DNA from: Fragilaria crotonensis
Taxonomy: Eukaryota; Bacillariophyta; Fragilariophyceae; Fragilariales; Fragilariaceae
DNA length: 64,000 bases
Reading direction: 5' to 3'
Assembly: GCA_022925895.1 (NCBI GenBank)
Contig: JAKSYS010000309.1
Location: 1-64,000, forward strand
In this document: one piece after another, positions 23,256-35,020 of the stretch
How the letters are laid out: every line of letters begins with the position of its first letter
How positions within the stretch are numbered: the first letter of the stretch is position 1
Notes under the pieces: generated by a model
What the model saw: only the letters and a program-made list of their open reading frames with translations
Database searches by the model: none
What the model was told of the DNA's origin: nothing
Program-made: the position numbers and the translations under genes

Positions 23256-23561
23256 TCAAATGATGTCACGATGACGAAACGGAAGGGCGTCAGAGGTGAC
23301 GAGCATACTCGTACGGGTAAATCCAGTACTCGAGGACAGTTCTGTAAAAACAGTTATAGCGCCGAACCAATACCAGAACTTCTGTGGTGACATTCCCGAA
23401 CTATTTAACAGAGGAACGTGTGCCAAGTTCCATGTGTGTCGGTGTTCGATGACCATTCGTTCGATTCTATTCCAGGCATCACCCTTCAGTAGAATTCTAT
23501 TAGCTTCCGTAACAAGTGTGAGGGACAGCGACTGTTCCGGAGAAGCCTTTTGACTCGCCAT
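23256..23561 (-). CDS. Small hypothetical protein
   Basis: A 101-codon ATG-initiated frame, divergent from the methyltransferase gene with about 270 bp between the starts. The first 55 residues (MASQKASPEQSLSLTLVTEA, then WNRIERMVIEHRHTWNLAHV) have natural protein composition and a good start; the rest is less convincing, so it may be a first exon. No family is recognised. Confidence 0.35.
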   Translation of the reverse strand: MASQKASPEQSLSLTLVTEANRILLKGDAWNRIERMVIEHRHTWNLAHVPLLNSSGMSPQKFWYWFGAITVFTELSSSTGFTRTSMLVTSDALPFRHRDII

Positions 23562-23831
23562 GACCTTGTACTGTTCTTGTACTGTTCTTTTCCTCGATTG
23601 CTAGGGGAGACGCTAGGTATTTGGAGAACCAAGGTATTGCCCTACCAGCTGTCACAACCTCCGAATTCTCCGACTCAACGGAGTATTCTTTCTTATGCCA
23701 CGAACGCATCTGCCTGACTCAGATGGCAAAGCAGATAGCAACCATCGGTACTTTCGTATCTATCCTATGCGCAACAGAATCCCGTTCCGTACACTGCGGC
23801 GTTCCTACTTGAGCCTCTTAGTCACTCTTCC

Positions 23832-25139
23832 ATGAAACCACGACGCTGGTATACAAAACAACAGACGAAACGTATCTGTATCATCCTTCTCGTTGCAGCA
23901 GGTTCCCTCCAATCAAGCATTATTCCGGTAGTCACAGCTGTATCGTCAACGTATCATCAGGTGGTATTGAGAAGCATCATAGTCATCATGCTGTCCATGT
24001 CCTCCGGAATGCATACTCACACTCACACGCGTGCTGCACAGCAACACTCTAGCGCTGTTACTGTTGCAGCTTCGGGGATTGTTTCACATTCCACTACCTT
24101 GAGAGATTCCGACGTGATACTCAATGATGTCAAGTCTTGCCTTTTCGATGGAAACGATGACGATGACGACATGGTCATTGCGGTGAACAGAGTTACCGGA
24201 GGTCCGAGTGGTTCATTAGAGAGGTTACTTGACAGCAAGTATTATTCATTCCAAGATCTTGGTGAGAGAAAAGGATGGTATTCTCCCTCCGCAAAGGCAT
24301 ACGATGACTGCCGTCCCAAGTATCCTGATCAAATTCTCGATGAAGCCTTGCGTTTCGTTACTGGGAAATCAATTCTAGAGATTGGCAGTGGTCCAGGAAC
24401 GGCAACCGCTTCCTTGGCCGAACGCGGCTACGATCTGACATGTCTGGAACCCAACGCAGATTTTTGTGCGATTGCTCGGCGGAGGGCCACAACCATGACT
24501 GTCAGACATCAGCACCAAGTTGCTGGTCAAGGTTCTCCTTTGAAACGAACTAGAAAAGTAGCACCATCACCAGCATCTGTGCTTATCGAAAACATTTCAT
24601 TCGAAGAGGCATCGACCGAAGGTTCCAACTTTGATGCCATTGTCGCAGCAACATCCATGCACTGGATTCCTGCTGACGTGGCGTTCCCAAAAGCCGCAAA
24701 GTCACTCAAAGAAGGAGGATGTTTGGTGTTGCTCTGGAATATGATGCTAACACCGTACTCGGCTATTGATTTGGAGAAGATCAAGCAAGCGCACGGGCTC
24801 GAGTTTCAATCGCTGCTGGCTTGGAGCAACGAAGACTTTCAGAAGGAAGTTGCCAATTCAGTGGGTGACCTCATGATGAAATCTGGTCACTTTGAAAACC
24901 TCCGTACGAATGAAGCGAGACAACTTGTCACCTACACTGCAGCACAATACCTGGGCCTACTCAGTACATACTCATTCTACATGCGGTTGGCCGTCGACGA
25001 GAGGATTAGTTTGTTTGAGAGAATACAAAAGGTTATTGATGAAGATCTCGGTGGTACCATCGAGTTGAGCTATCTTTCATTATATCATGTGGCCACAAAG
25101 AAGCGGGAAATAACATCACCGAAGGATGTGTTACTCTAG
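23832..25139 (+). CDS. SAM-dependent methyltransferase
   Basis: A single-exon 435-aa class I methyltransferase (Methyltransf_11/25 type). Residues about 15-55 are hydrophobic, so it may be signal-anchored or targeted to an organelle. A His-Thr repeat and an Asp run (DDDDD, near 109-113) follow in a low-complexity linker. The catalytic domain has motif I ILEIGSGPGTA at about 181-191, the acidic end of strand 2 (CLEPNA, about 204-209), FDAIVAATSMHWIP at about 267-280, and LKEGGCLVLLWN at about 292-303. The MHW and LLWN signatures resemble trans-aconitate/ubiquinone-type methyltransferases, but the substrate cannot be told. A family-atypical basic insertion (RHQHQVAGQGSPLKRTRK, about 225-242) sits between strands 2 and 3. 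Confidence 0.85.
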   Translation: MKPRRWYTKQQTKRICIILLVAAGSLQSSIIPVVTAVSSTYHQVVLRSIIVIMLSMSSGMHTHTHTRAAQQHSSAVTVAASGIVSHSTTLRDSDVILNDVKSCLFDGNDDDDDMVIAVNRVTGGPSGSLERLLDSKYYSFQDLGERKGWYSPSAKAYDDCRPKYPDQILDEALRFVTGKSILEIGSGPGTATASLAERGYDLTCLEPNADFCAIARRRATTMTVRHQHQVAGQGSPLKRTRKVAPSPASVLIENISFEEASTEGSNFDAIVAATSMHWIPADVAFPKAAKSLKEGGCLVLLWNMMLTPYSAIDLEKIKQAHGLEFQSLLAWSNEDFQKEVANSVGDLMMKSGHFENLRTNEARQLVTYTAAQYLGLLSTYSFYMRLAVDERISLFERIQKVIDEDLGGTIELSYLSLYHVATKKREITSPKDVLL

Positions 25140-28100
25140 TCTCATCCATTAAAATGCATGTGCGCACTTCTATCATCCACTGTATATCAGGGAGTGTCTC
25201 CACGATAGCCTCTATGATGTTCATGCACCATGGAGTGCTTCGACTTAGTACACATGTCAATACACGGGATTGCAAATTTGCTAAATGCATCTGGTTGAGG
25301 TACAAGAGAACCTACCCTTGATGCAAGATGCGCTGTCTGCAACACCGCATCGACAGCAATGGTGTCAAGAATGCATTTGACAAGTCGTGAAGATTCGAAT
25401 TCGCATGCCTCCCACATCATGGAATGGTTGCTTTTTGTGCTAGCATATATGGTGCTTTCAGGTTTTATTGAAGATTCATGGATCGGATCACCAGAAACTG
25501 GGTAGGTATGCCCTTCTGATGTCTCTTGTATGAATGCCTAATGACGTCACCAATTAGACCTGGTTTCTGGTATGATATCTGCTCCTGCAAGCTGCAAGTC
25601 ATGTTTTAGTTTTCATTGCTACTGTATCATACATCATACGAGTAGTTTTAGGTCACTCTGTGGAATCAATCCGCGACATGAATTATTCCTTGATTATTCT
25701 ACGGAAGATATAGTACAATTTTCAATATGGCACTCAGCATAAATGCTAGATAATTGTATTCGGTTTTCAACGCCTTCAGACTTCCGACTCAATTCAAGGC
25801 CGAAGAGTTAACGCTGACGCAGGCGGACCATTTTGCAGGTCGGCGACATCACATCTAACACCAACCTAATGAAGTGATCGCTAACGTAGCGGTGATAAAA
25901 TACCAGTGCGTTTCATCTGCTGTGACATTCCCTCTCATGGTTGATGATAGCCCGAAAAATAATGTATTGAGTGCTTAACGTTGCTCTTCCTATTAGATAA
26001 TTATGCGTATTCTCGCCATTTTCATGTGACCTAGGACACAACGTCGAGTCAACTGTGATTTATTTAGGATATCAGAAAAGGGCTTGTCACATTAATGTTC
26101 CGTCTCCTGCTGGAGCTGTCGCGTGGTGGTGGTAAGGCACAGTGATCACTGCAAATTCTGGCTGTCAAAGACTACTGCAATGAATTCTAACATACACCGT
26201 TCCATTTACTTATTACAATACAATCATGCATTTACTGTTTGTCAAAACACGACTGGGATTGAATGCATTCAATTTCTTTTGACAATTTTTCTAATTCATG
26301 CATGTTCTTGTCACCTGTCTGGCATCTTGTCTGTTTCCATGGATCAATATAATCAAATTTGGAAAAAATTCATCCAAACGCCATCTTTATATTACCTTTG
26401 AATTCCAAGCAAGAAGCCAGCATGTGCTTGCTGAAAGTAAACTGAAATCAATTCTTTAGAGGCTATAAACTTGCACTGTTGCAAGGGTGTTGATATTGAG
26501 CTTCTCGCAAACAACTCTTGTCTGTGTTGCAACAACCCCCTTGCTTGATATTTTGCTCTCCCACCACATGCGGCGGCTGAGTATAATTCGTTGAAGGTTG
26601 GGCATGTATTTTGAGTGTTGGCAGTGCTGCTTAAGGTCTTCAATAACGTAATCCTCCACATTGCTCGACTCAGGTGTAAGCAACGAAGCATGTGATCGCA
26701 ATCCTCTCAGCAACAGAAACAGAGCGGGGGCATGTACACTCCCCCTTGAATTTGTTTTCAAACCAGTCGTTGGGAGGATATCAAGCTGGATGAACTTCAT
26801 CGAGTGCGAGCATCGTTGCTTGTTCCATTTCAATGCTTGACCAGGGCCTTCCATCAATGTTTTCCATTATCAATCCTGAGCAATTGTGTTTCTGCAAATG
26901 TATTCCATTAATTGTGGATCTGTCACATTCGTTCGGATAGTGTCTTCGTACCTTGACATAATGGTTCCCTCAGCTGTAACTTAGTGCGCTCAGGTATGCG
27001 GCAATAAAGTGGTAAAAGGTTAATGCGGGAAGTAGCTAAAGTTTGTGATACTGCCCAGTAATCCTGTCAGCATCCATGTTTAATTGTGCCAGTGAGGGAA
27101 GAATATGATTCGGTGTCTTGCTTGTCGTCATGATGACCCTCAACATATTCCATTTGGCTGGTCGCTTGGAAGTTATCATAAGTTTACACCACTCCCACTC
27201 ACCGTTTGGACCATATTATTTTTATATGAGAATGCTCTTCACTTGCATTCGCTATGAGGTGCGACCCTGCACCGTTTGTGGGGCTCTGAGAGGGACTGCT
27301 GAGAGCAGCTTGGGTTCTTGCATATGGGATTCTTGGTCCTCGCATCCTGTAACTCTAAATTCATAATATCATGAAAATGATGGAATGTAGGGATGAAAAT
27401 GATGATGACAACAATGATGCTTAAATATGATAAAGTCATGCCAATGCGGACGAGGAGGATGAGCCATCAGCGTTTGTCAAAAGAGTGGTCGCGATTAGGA
27501 TACTTCGTCCTACTTAGTATTCTACAGAGCATACCAGCATCGGGTAGATTTTGTCAGCTTTGCATAAAAGTCAATGAATATTCATAGTCCAAAGTCTTGA
27601 ATTATATAAAGGAACCCGTTCGCATCTCAAAGCCCACCCTCAGATTCCGAATTCATAAGTGGGATTTTGTATTGAATTATAGAATGGTCAATGGGTAACC
27701 CTGACAGAACACTTTTTGTCTCCAAATCAGGTCTACTGGTGATCAAAGTCCTCACCAAAAGGATAAAGCCCAGTGGTTCTGTAACATTATTTTGCAAAAA
27801 TGACAAAACCAAATCTTGTTGTTTTTCGTCAGGAGCCGTGATTCTTTTCGAACTAAAGAGCAAGAAGAAAGGCAAATAGGATTCTCGCCTTAACCTGTCC
27901 TTCTACAATATTTCACAGAGAGCTTGGGAATTATTAATGCTAGTCTAGCTAAGAAGGACCATTTAATCAAAGTTTCCTGCCTCCTCTACTCTATCCCACC
28001 CCTCTATGAGCATTTCAGAATGAATTGCATTTTGTAGGTGGGGTTAGGGTTAGCACCACGACCAAAAACTCGCTCGTAGCTCGTAGAGTAGTTCAAGTAC

Positions 28101-28423
28101 ATAGCCCGGAAAAGGACACAATTTGGTCGTTATGAACCGTTTTAGAACTTTGTTCATAATCTATAATCCCAAATATTCTATGTTAAATTTGAATTTGTAC
28201 ATAAATTAAAAACGATTATGATTCAGTGTGATTATTGTATTGATACCTCTCCGGCTACGTATAAGACTACCACGAGTAGGGTAGAACGTAGAACAACAAG
28301 CGCTGTTTACAGCAAACCGAAGAAAAATCATATGAAGGGAGCATTTACTGAAAAATGTGTTCTCGGCTGCAGACTGCAGTGCACGTAAAGGATGCATCAA
28401 GTCATCAAGTCATTTAGACATCC
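25140..28423. other. 3.3-kb gene-poor stretch
   Basis: No gene is supported. On the minus strand about 26456-26900 has a coding-like segment (MENIDGRPWSSIEMEQATML) soon closed by a stop, possibly a decayed repeat. Elsewhere only short random frames were seen; the promoter of the transferase gene presumably lies at the right end. Confidence 0.4.
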
Positions 28424-30198
28424 ATGGCAGTCATCTTTTTTACAAACACAAAGCAAACTGAAATAGCGATTGCAATAGAGTCAATACAGCTCAGTGGATC
28501 AGTCCAAGCAACATCAGCCAGGGATCAACGATCAACAGCAAGATTATGGTCGAAGCGAAAGCGAAGAAACATTTTATCTGAAGTGCAAATTCAATTCAGA
28601 CGTCACATACAATCAAATTGGCGATATCTACTGGCTGGAGCTGCGATTCTGTTGACGGCTGTAGCTGTCTTTCAGTCTCAAGAATCAATCAAGTCCGATG
28701 ACACCTTGGCTACGAAAGAAATCGCATTGAACAGTGCTCACAAGTTCGAAAACGCTCAGGCTCCATCGCAGACGAATGCAGAATCCACTGGTTCTGATCT
28801 ACATTTGTCAAGATGTGGCATGACGTGGGAAAAGTACTACGCACAACTCCCACCAGCTAACGCTGACGATCCAACGAACCGTCCATTCCTATGGACCGTC
28901 TCTGGTGGTGATGAATACCGTGACAATCTAGGTATCATTTTGGCAAAGTGGAAGACGTTGGGTATTGATCCAGTTCTAGTGGTCGCACTTGACAAGAAGT
29001 CAGCAAAGGTGGCCTGCAAAATGGGATTCGCCGCTGTTTATTGGGATGCACCAATTGCTTCCTACTCGCGAGTCGCAGATTCGAAATTTTCGGTCGCAGC
29101 ATCCATTTGCGATCGAGGATACCGTTCCTTCTTTATTGAAATGGATGTGTTCTGTCGCAAAAATCCTATTCCCCTGTTCGTTAAGGAAAATCGGGATCTA
29201 GTCAGCGTGGGACATGGTGATGTTGGGTACGCTGTGAATATCGGGACGTTCTTGGCATCTCCCACGATGGGTCCGTTTTTTCGTGGACTATCGAAGGTAC
29301 TGAGCTACAGTCTTGAAAATCGCCAACACACGAATCAGGCCAACTGGACTGTTGAGTTCTTCGATCAAAGTATTTATCGTCATTGCCTTCCTCCTGAACG
29401 CGAAAATGAGGATGATGATGTCGAGTTTGCTCGGTTTGAATATTATCTCTTCAACGACACGGAGCGGAAGCACGACTTGCTTCAGCACTGTCGAGAGTTC
29501 AGTAACTTTACACGCAAGATCCTCCCTCATCACATCATGTCATGTCACGACCCACCCACCATTTACGATTCCACGTATTGCATTCATCCGCTGGCATCGC
29601 AGCCGTTCACGTCGTTCGCCTACAAATTGGGAGCTAAGTTTTATGGTTGGGACCCACAGCCCATCGACCCCGATGAGAAATTCCTCAAGCTTACCGCCGG
29701 TGACATTGAATCCATAATTGCTGGAACCGTTGCTTTCAACATGATACACGCATGAACGATTTCACCTTCTACGACAAGGTGGCCATGTACATCAGCGTTA
29801 TGGTGGAGATTGCAGAAAGCACAGATCGGACGTTGCTTCTGCCCCAATACATTCGTGACAAGGATTCTTGGGCACTCACGACTCATGGTATAGTCAACGT
29901 GCGAACGTTGGGTGTACCGTATCGAGTTCTGCCTCCGCACCAATCTCATGATTTCGGAGAAGAAGATACCGCAGTTGTTTATGCAGCCCACAACTTTTCC
30001 GAAACGTTTCGTTGCGCCACTGACAAAAGGTATGATGACGTGAAAGTGTTGTCCATCATGAAAATTTGCAATGTGCGCGACTATAAGCTCAGGTGCTTGA
30101 GACTCGACGTAAGAAAATGGGTTGGTGTTTTGACACGGATCAGGAATGGTCAAGGGTGATTGGTGGTTGGATGAGCTTTTGTGAGGCGAATCCCGTGT
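28424..30198 (+). pseudogene. Nucleotide-diphospho-sugar transferase, copy A (frameshifted)
   Basis: A type II Golgi-style glycosyltransferase related to the Nucleotid_trans family. It has a short basic tail, a membrane segment (YLLAGAAILLTAVAVF), a stem, then the catalytic domain with TVSGGDEYRDN, LGIDPVLVVALD, and EMDVFCRKNPIPLF in place of the usual DxD strand. Compared with copy B (37165-38828) this copy lacks one base near 29713 and another near 30091, so the frame ends early at 29755 and the last third is out of frame. Copy B also starts at an ATG that is out of frame here by a 2-bp difference near 28554, so the upstream ATG at 28424 is the only in-frame start. Either a pseudogene or an assembly error. 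Confidence 0.75.
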
Positions 30199-31234
30199 AA
30201 GCTTTAGATAGGAATCGGTTGAGGAGGATGGGTAGGGGTGCACAGGCCTATGTAATTCAGCGCAGTATTCAAGGATTGAATTGGTTCAAGGGATCTGCAT
30301 GAAATGATGTGACATAGCAACAGATGAAACGTAGGTGTTGGCACCCGCATTTCTGATTGTTGAGGATGGAAGCCACTCAATGTAGAACGATGTCTGGTTT
30401 TGCAGTGGAATGTTATGTTTCTCGGCACCTGACTGTGGGAAAGTCAAGCCCACACGTTGGCGTGAGTTTCAATCTTGAGCCAACATTAGGAGGTTACAAA
30501 TTCAGTGGTCAACCTCATGATGACCAAGCAGGGACGACAGGGCCATCAACAGGTGTCACATCCTGTCGAAGCTTGCCGACAACACCACCAATACTCCTTG
30601 CACCAGATCTCGTTCCCATCATTGCCAAGTCCCAGCAAACGTATAGCCAAATTCAGCTTATTGGGAGAAGTTGGATTTCAGCGAGTGCAATTCCTTGCCT
30701 ATCCGTACTCTCAACACAAACAGTTTGCTTTGCACTAGATCTGTGATGTAAAAATTACGGGAAACGGCTAAAACGACATTCGAGCGTGATTTAAATAGAA
30801 ACACCAGTTACATCGCAGGCTTTTATGATGCCAGCAAGAAGTGACAATGGACACACCAGCTCACTCCAAGAGTGCACTTGAGACTGTGAAAGGCAGTAGG
30901 AGTCACACTGGGAAAGGAGTATTCTTATGCTGTGAAAGAGTATTGTGGTGAAATTGCGATTGTGCATACAAGCTTGGTGGTGGAATCCAATTCGTCACTC
31001 ATCAATTGTATCAGCGAACCACATTCATTGTCATAAATAGTCTTTAAGATTGCATGTGCCAACAATGCAGAACCTTGGAGAGTCTGTCTTTCTATTAATT
31101 AGTTCTTGAATGGAAAGGAAAGACATACTCTTAAAGGCACCACATAATGTGGAGTAGTAAACTATGATTGTATACAAGTATTGTAGTAGCTGCTACAATA
31201 CTCCAGTACCGAGTTGTAGGAGTTAGCAACTGCT
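30199..31234. other. Intergenic between duplicate genes
   Basis: No supported gene. An open frame at 30357-30746 has no recognisable features and overlaps another in a different frame. It ends at the target duplication of the hAT-like element. Confidence 0.45.
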
Positions 31235-31242
31235 TGCATGCC
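31235..31242. repeat. 8-bp target duplication of hAT-like element (left)
   Basis: tgcatgcc immediately precedes the terminal inverted repeat and recurs at 36883-36890 immediately after the other terminus. Eight bases is the hAT-superfamily duplication length. Confidence 0.85.
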
Positions 31243-31329
31243 CAGAGGTCGACAGTCAACATATGAATATGCATATCGTGTGACTATCCGAACGACTATT
31301 TTGGATATGCATATTCATAGTCACAGGAA

Positions 31330-31460
31330 TTCAGCGATATTCAATATGTAAAATATGCATAGTCAGTTCGGTCACCATTATGCATATTTTGCAAATATGC
31401 ATAGTCACACCATCTGCACAATATGCATATTTCCTTAATATGCATAGTCATGCTATACTG
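31330..31460 (+). repeat. Subterminal ATATGCATAGTCA repeats, left
   Basis: At least three copies of a 42-43 bp unit containing aatatgcatagtca, with agtca at 31361, 31403 and 31446, interleaved with atgcatat. They lie just inside the left terminus of the hAT-like element, where such elements bind transposase. Confidence 0.8.
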
Positions 31461-31919
31461 AATATGCATATTTTCATGCATATCCAATGCATATTTTTAA
31501 CAGCAATTCCTGATACTAACATAGACCTCTAAGTACAACCTTCCATTTGTACAAGTGCTGATCAAAAATCATCAACCTTTTAACAAAAATGTATGAGAGG
31601 GGTATCAACAATTTTAAGGATACAACCCAAGGAGTCCACCAAAAAGGTGCCATTTGGATTGTGTAGAACACCAGCAAAGGAAAGAATCAGGTAGGCAGGA
31701 AGTCACTTTCATGCACATCTTTTAAGGTTAAGGGCTATGATGATTGCAATCTTTTGTGATTCATCTGTCATCAAAGCAAATGTGCAGAAAGAGCACTGTT
31801 CCATGTGCAATTGCTACTAGTTCTGGCAATGATTTCCCGGCATTTTTGATCGCAGCACCACAGGATATAGCACAACACACAACACGCACACCAGGATGGT
31901 TGTAAGTTGCAAGTCTAGA

Positions 31920-32263
31920 ATGGCACGCGGCAAACATGAAATCTGGAAGAGGTTTGGTGATCCATACCAGCCTGGTGGTCTTGGCGATGACAAGGAATCT
32001 TGTCCCAAGTCAAAGTACTGTAAGTGAATTGCAGCATCTGCTTGGCTTCAAGATCATTGGGACAAGTGCAAGAAGTGTCCACAAGCCATAGGACAACTGG
32101 ATGCAGGATTTCAACCATCCAGGAATAAGAAGGTTGCAAGGTGTCAGATACATTTCGGTGAAGAAGGAGGAACTAGTACTATGAATGCTGCACACCAACA
32201 AGGTTCACCATCTAGCTTATGGTCAAGTTCGCCTACTGCAGCTACCAGGGCGCCGCTTCACAG
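31920..32263 (+). pseudogene. BED-zinc-finger-like transposase remnant
   Basis: From an ATG at 31920 the frame reads MARGKHEIWKRFGDPYQPGG, then SCPKSKYC, an in-frame TGA at 32025-32027, and continues AASAWLQDHWDKCKKC to a TAG at 32263. The W...F...C..C...H...C spacing resembles a BED DNA-binding finger, which many hAT transposases carry at the N-terminus. No catalytic domain follows. The call rests on spacing only. Confidence 0.5.
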
Positions 32264-32906
32264 GTAGGATTGAGGGCCATCTCTCCATCTGGCAATACTG
32301 ACAATACTAGTTCATCATTGTTTTCTGGCGGATGCCAACACTTTGATTCTCTCAAGAAGGCAGGCAAAATGCAGAAGTTAAACGTGCTGTTTGCACCTGC
32401 CGTCCATGGAACAACCCCTTACTCCTTTCGGTCACCCAACATGGAAGGCATTCTCCCATGCATGTTTGATGGTAGTACAGCATAACTGTTATGATAGCAG
32501 CAGGTTCGCAATGCCCCATCCTATCCATGCATGTAGTACTAGTAGGTACTAAACTTTGCTTAGTACTACTAGCTAATAGTAGCAATACATCAAATGCCAT
32601 CAGGGGTTCTCCCTTACTACAATAAAATGGTCCTAGTGTTTGTACAATTTTGTATTGTTGTATAGTCAAATCAATTTACTCAATTGTTGGCAAATCTTAA
32701 TCATTGTACTTGGTGTACTACCGTAGAACCATATTCTACTACCGGTGTTCAGCAATTTCAGTGGAACAGAAACCAGCACACAGTCTTTTTCCTACACATT
32801 GTTTTCCTGCATAAGCTAAAGTCAGAGTTAGAGATGAAAAACATAATTCTTAAAGGTTTCTCACTGTTCCCCCCTTGGATTTTTGTATTCCTTACGCAGC
32901 AACCCT

Positions 32907-33955
32907 GACTAGAGAGTGTGACAGTCAATGCACAAGCCCCAAATATACAGGGTGCGGGGGGTCCCCTTGTAATGCAAAATCTGAAGGCTGCATTAGAGAT
33001 GCAGAACAAATCATCTGGCAAGGATTGTTAAGGGTGTATCAGAAATGTTTTTGGCACCCTAGGATTTTATGTAGTGAGCTTTCTTATTGGTTGAAACACA
33101 AGTCAATGCATGAGCCCCCAAATATAAAGGGTGCGGGGTCCCCTTTGTAATGCAAAATCTGAAGGCTGCATTGGAGTTGCAGAACAAATCATCTGTCAAG
33201 GATTGTTAAGGGAGTATCAGAAATGTTTTTGACCTCCTAGGATTTTATGTAGTGAGCTTTCTTATTGGTTGAAACACAAGTCAATGCATGAGCCCCCAAA
33301 TATAAAGGGTGCGGGGTCCCCTTTGTAATGCAAAATCTGAAGGCTGCATTGGAGTTGCAGAACAAATCTTCTGTCAATGATTGTTAAGGGTGTATCAGAA
33401 ATGTTTTTGACCTCCTAGGATTTTATGTAGTGAGCTTACTTATTGGTTGAAACACAAGTCAATGCACGAGCCCCCAAATACACAGGTTGCGGGACCCCTT
33501 TGTCATGCAAAATCTGAGGGCTAAATTAGAGATGCAGAAAAAATGTTCTGCCAGGGTTTGTCAAGTTTGCATTGATGATACCGACGGTATCCATTGATTG
33601 AAGTGGGTATATATACCCATTGACTAGTGTGCAATTCAGTACGTAATTTGCCACAATTGCTTATATAAGGGTTTTCACTTAAATGAAAATTCTGCAGTCA
33701 GACATTAATATTACACAGAAATGTACTGTTGTGTTTTGTTGAGTGTGTATTGATTGTAATGATGGTATCCTGAGATTCTCTCAACCTTTTATGCTCATTG
33801 ACTTCTTGAAGTTTCAATTATGACCCCAAAATGCCAACAAAATAATACGCAAAAATGATCAATACTCAATGAATTTTGGATTTTGAAAAAATCAAAAACT
33901 GGCATTCACTCCGTCAACAAACGCCTGAAACTCATTAACAGAAGCTCCGGTAACG
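32907..33955 (+). repeat. Left arm of giant palindrome (178-bp tandem repeats)
   Basis: Tandem units of exactly 178 bp (gtcaatgca at 32924, 33102, 33280 and 33458), followed by unique sequence to 33955. The whole arm is the reverse complement of 34116 onward. Each unit carries agccccaaata, a GC-rich gggtgcgggg and ttggttgaaacacaag. Confidence 0.9.
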
Positions 33956-34115
33956 AAAGTCGATGCTTGGGTTGCTATAGTGCAACTGATAAGCTCAGAA
34001 CATAAAGTTCTTCTGATTTGTGTAACTACAACACTAGTAGTTAACATGTGATCGCATCCTAAATTTCACAATAACTGATGTCGCTAACACCAACACTATC
34101 TCCCAAAGCGAATAT

Positions 34116-35020
34116 CGTTGCGGGAGCTTCTGTCAATGAGTCTCAGGCGTTTGTTGACGGAGTGAATGCCAGTTTTTGATTTTTTCAAAATCCAAAATTC
34201 ATTGAGTATTGATCATTTTTGCGTATTATTTTGTTGGCATTTTGGGGTCATAATTGAAACTTCAAGAAGTCAATGAGCATAAAAGGTTGAGAGAATATCA
34301 GGATACCATCATTACAATCAATACACACTCAACAAAACACAACAGTACATTTCTGTGTAATATTAATGTCTGACTGCAGAATTTTCATTTAAGTGAAAAC
34401 CCTTATATAAGCAATTGTGGCAAATTACGTACTGAATTGCACACTAGTCAATGGGTATATATACCCACTTCAATCAATGGATACCGTCGGTATCATCAAT
34501 GCAAACTTGACAAACCCTGGCAGAACATTTTTTCTGCATCTCTAATTTAGCCCTCAGATTTTGCATGACAAAGGGGTTCCCGCAACCTGTGTATTTGGGG
34601 GCTCGTGCATTGACTTGTGTTTCAACCAATAAGTAAGCTCACTACATAAAATCCTAGGAGGTCAAAAACATTTCTGATACACCCTTAACAATCCTTGACA
34701 GAAGATTTGTTCTGCAACTCCAATGCAGCCTTCAGATTTTGCATTACAAAGGGGACCCCGCACCCTGTATATTTGGGGGCTCATGCATTGACTTGTGTTT
34801 CAACCAATAAGAAAGCTCACTACATAAAATCCTAGGGTGCCAAAAACATTTCTGATACACCCTTAACAATCCTTGCCAGATGATTTGTTCTGCATCTCTA
34901 ATGCAACCTTCAGATTTTGCATTACAAGAGGACCCCCCGCACCCTGTATATTTGGGGCTTCTGCATTGACTTGTGTTTCAACCAATAAGTAAGCTGACTA
35001 CAAGACATCCAAGGGTGTCA
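34116..35020 (-). repeat. Right arm of giant palindrome
   Basis: Reverse complement of 32907-33955 at high identity, with cattgac at 34608, 34786 and 34964, mirroring the left units at the predicted positions to within one base. Beyond about 35020 similarity decays, but degenerate units continue to about 36240. The spacer between the arms is 33956-34115 (160 bp). Confidence 0.9.

Noticed and set aside
26392-26900. Minus-strand coding-like segment with MENIDGRPWSSIEMEQATML
   Set aside because: Quickly closed by a stop and not assignable to any family; too weak to list as a gene or element.
27627-27879. Overlapping frames on both strands of about 62-82 codons
   Set aside because: Mutual shadows without protein features.
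30357-30746. 129-codon plus-strand frame after transferase copy A
   Set aside because: No recognisable domain, overlaps another frame, and has no counterpart after copy B.
32907-35020. Repeats considered as a CRISPR array or centromeric satellite
   Set aside because: Units are 178 bp with no spacer pattern, occur in inverted arms inside a bounded transposon, and no cas genes or long satellite array are present.
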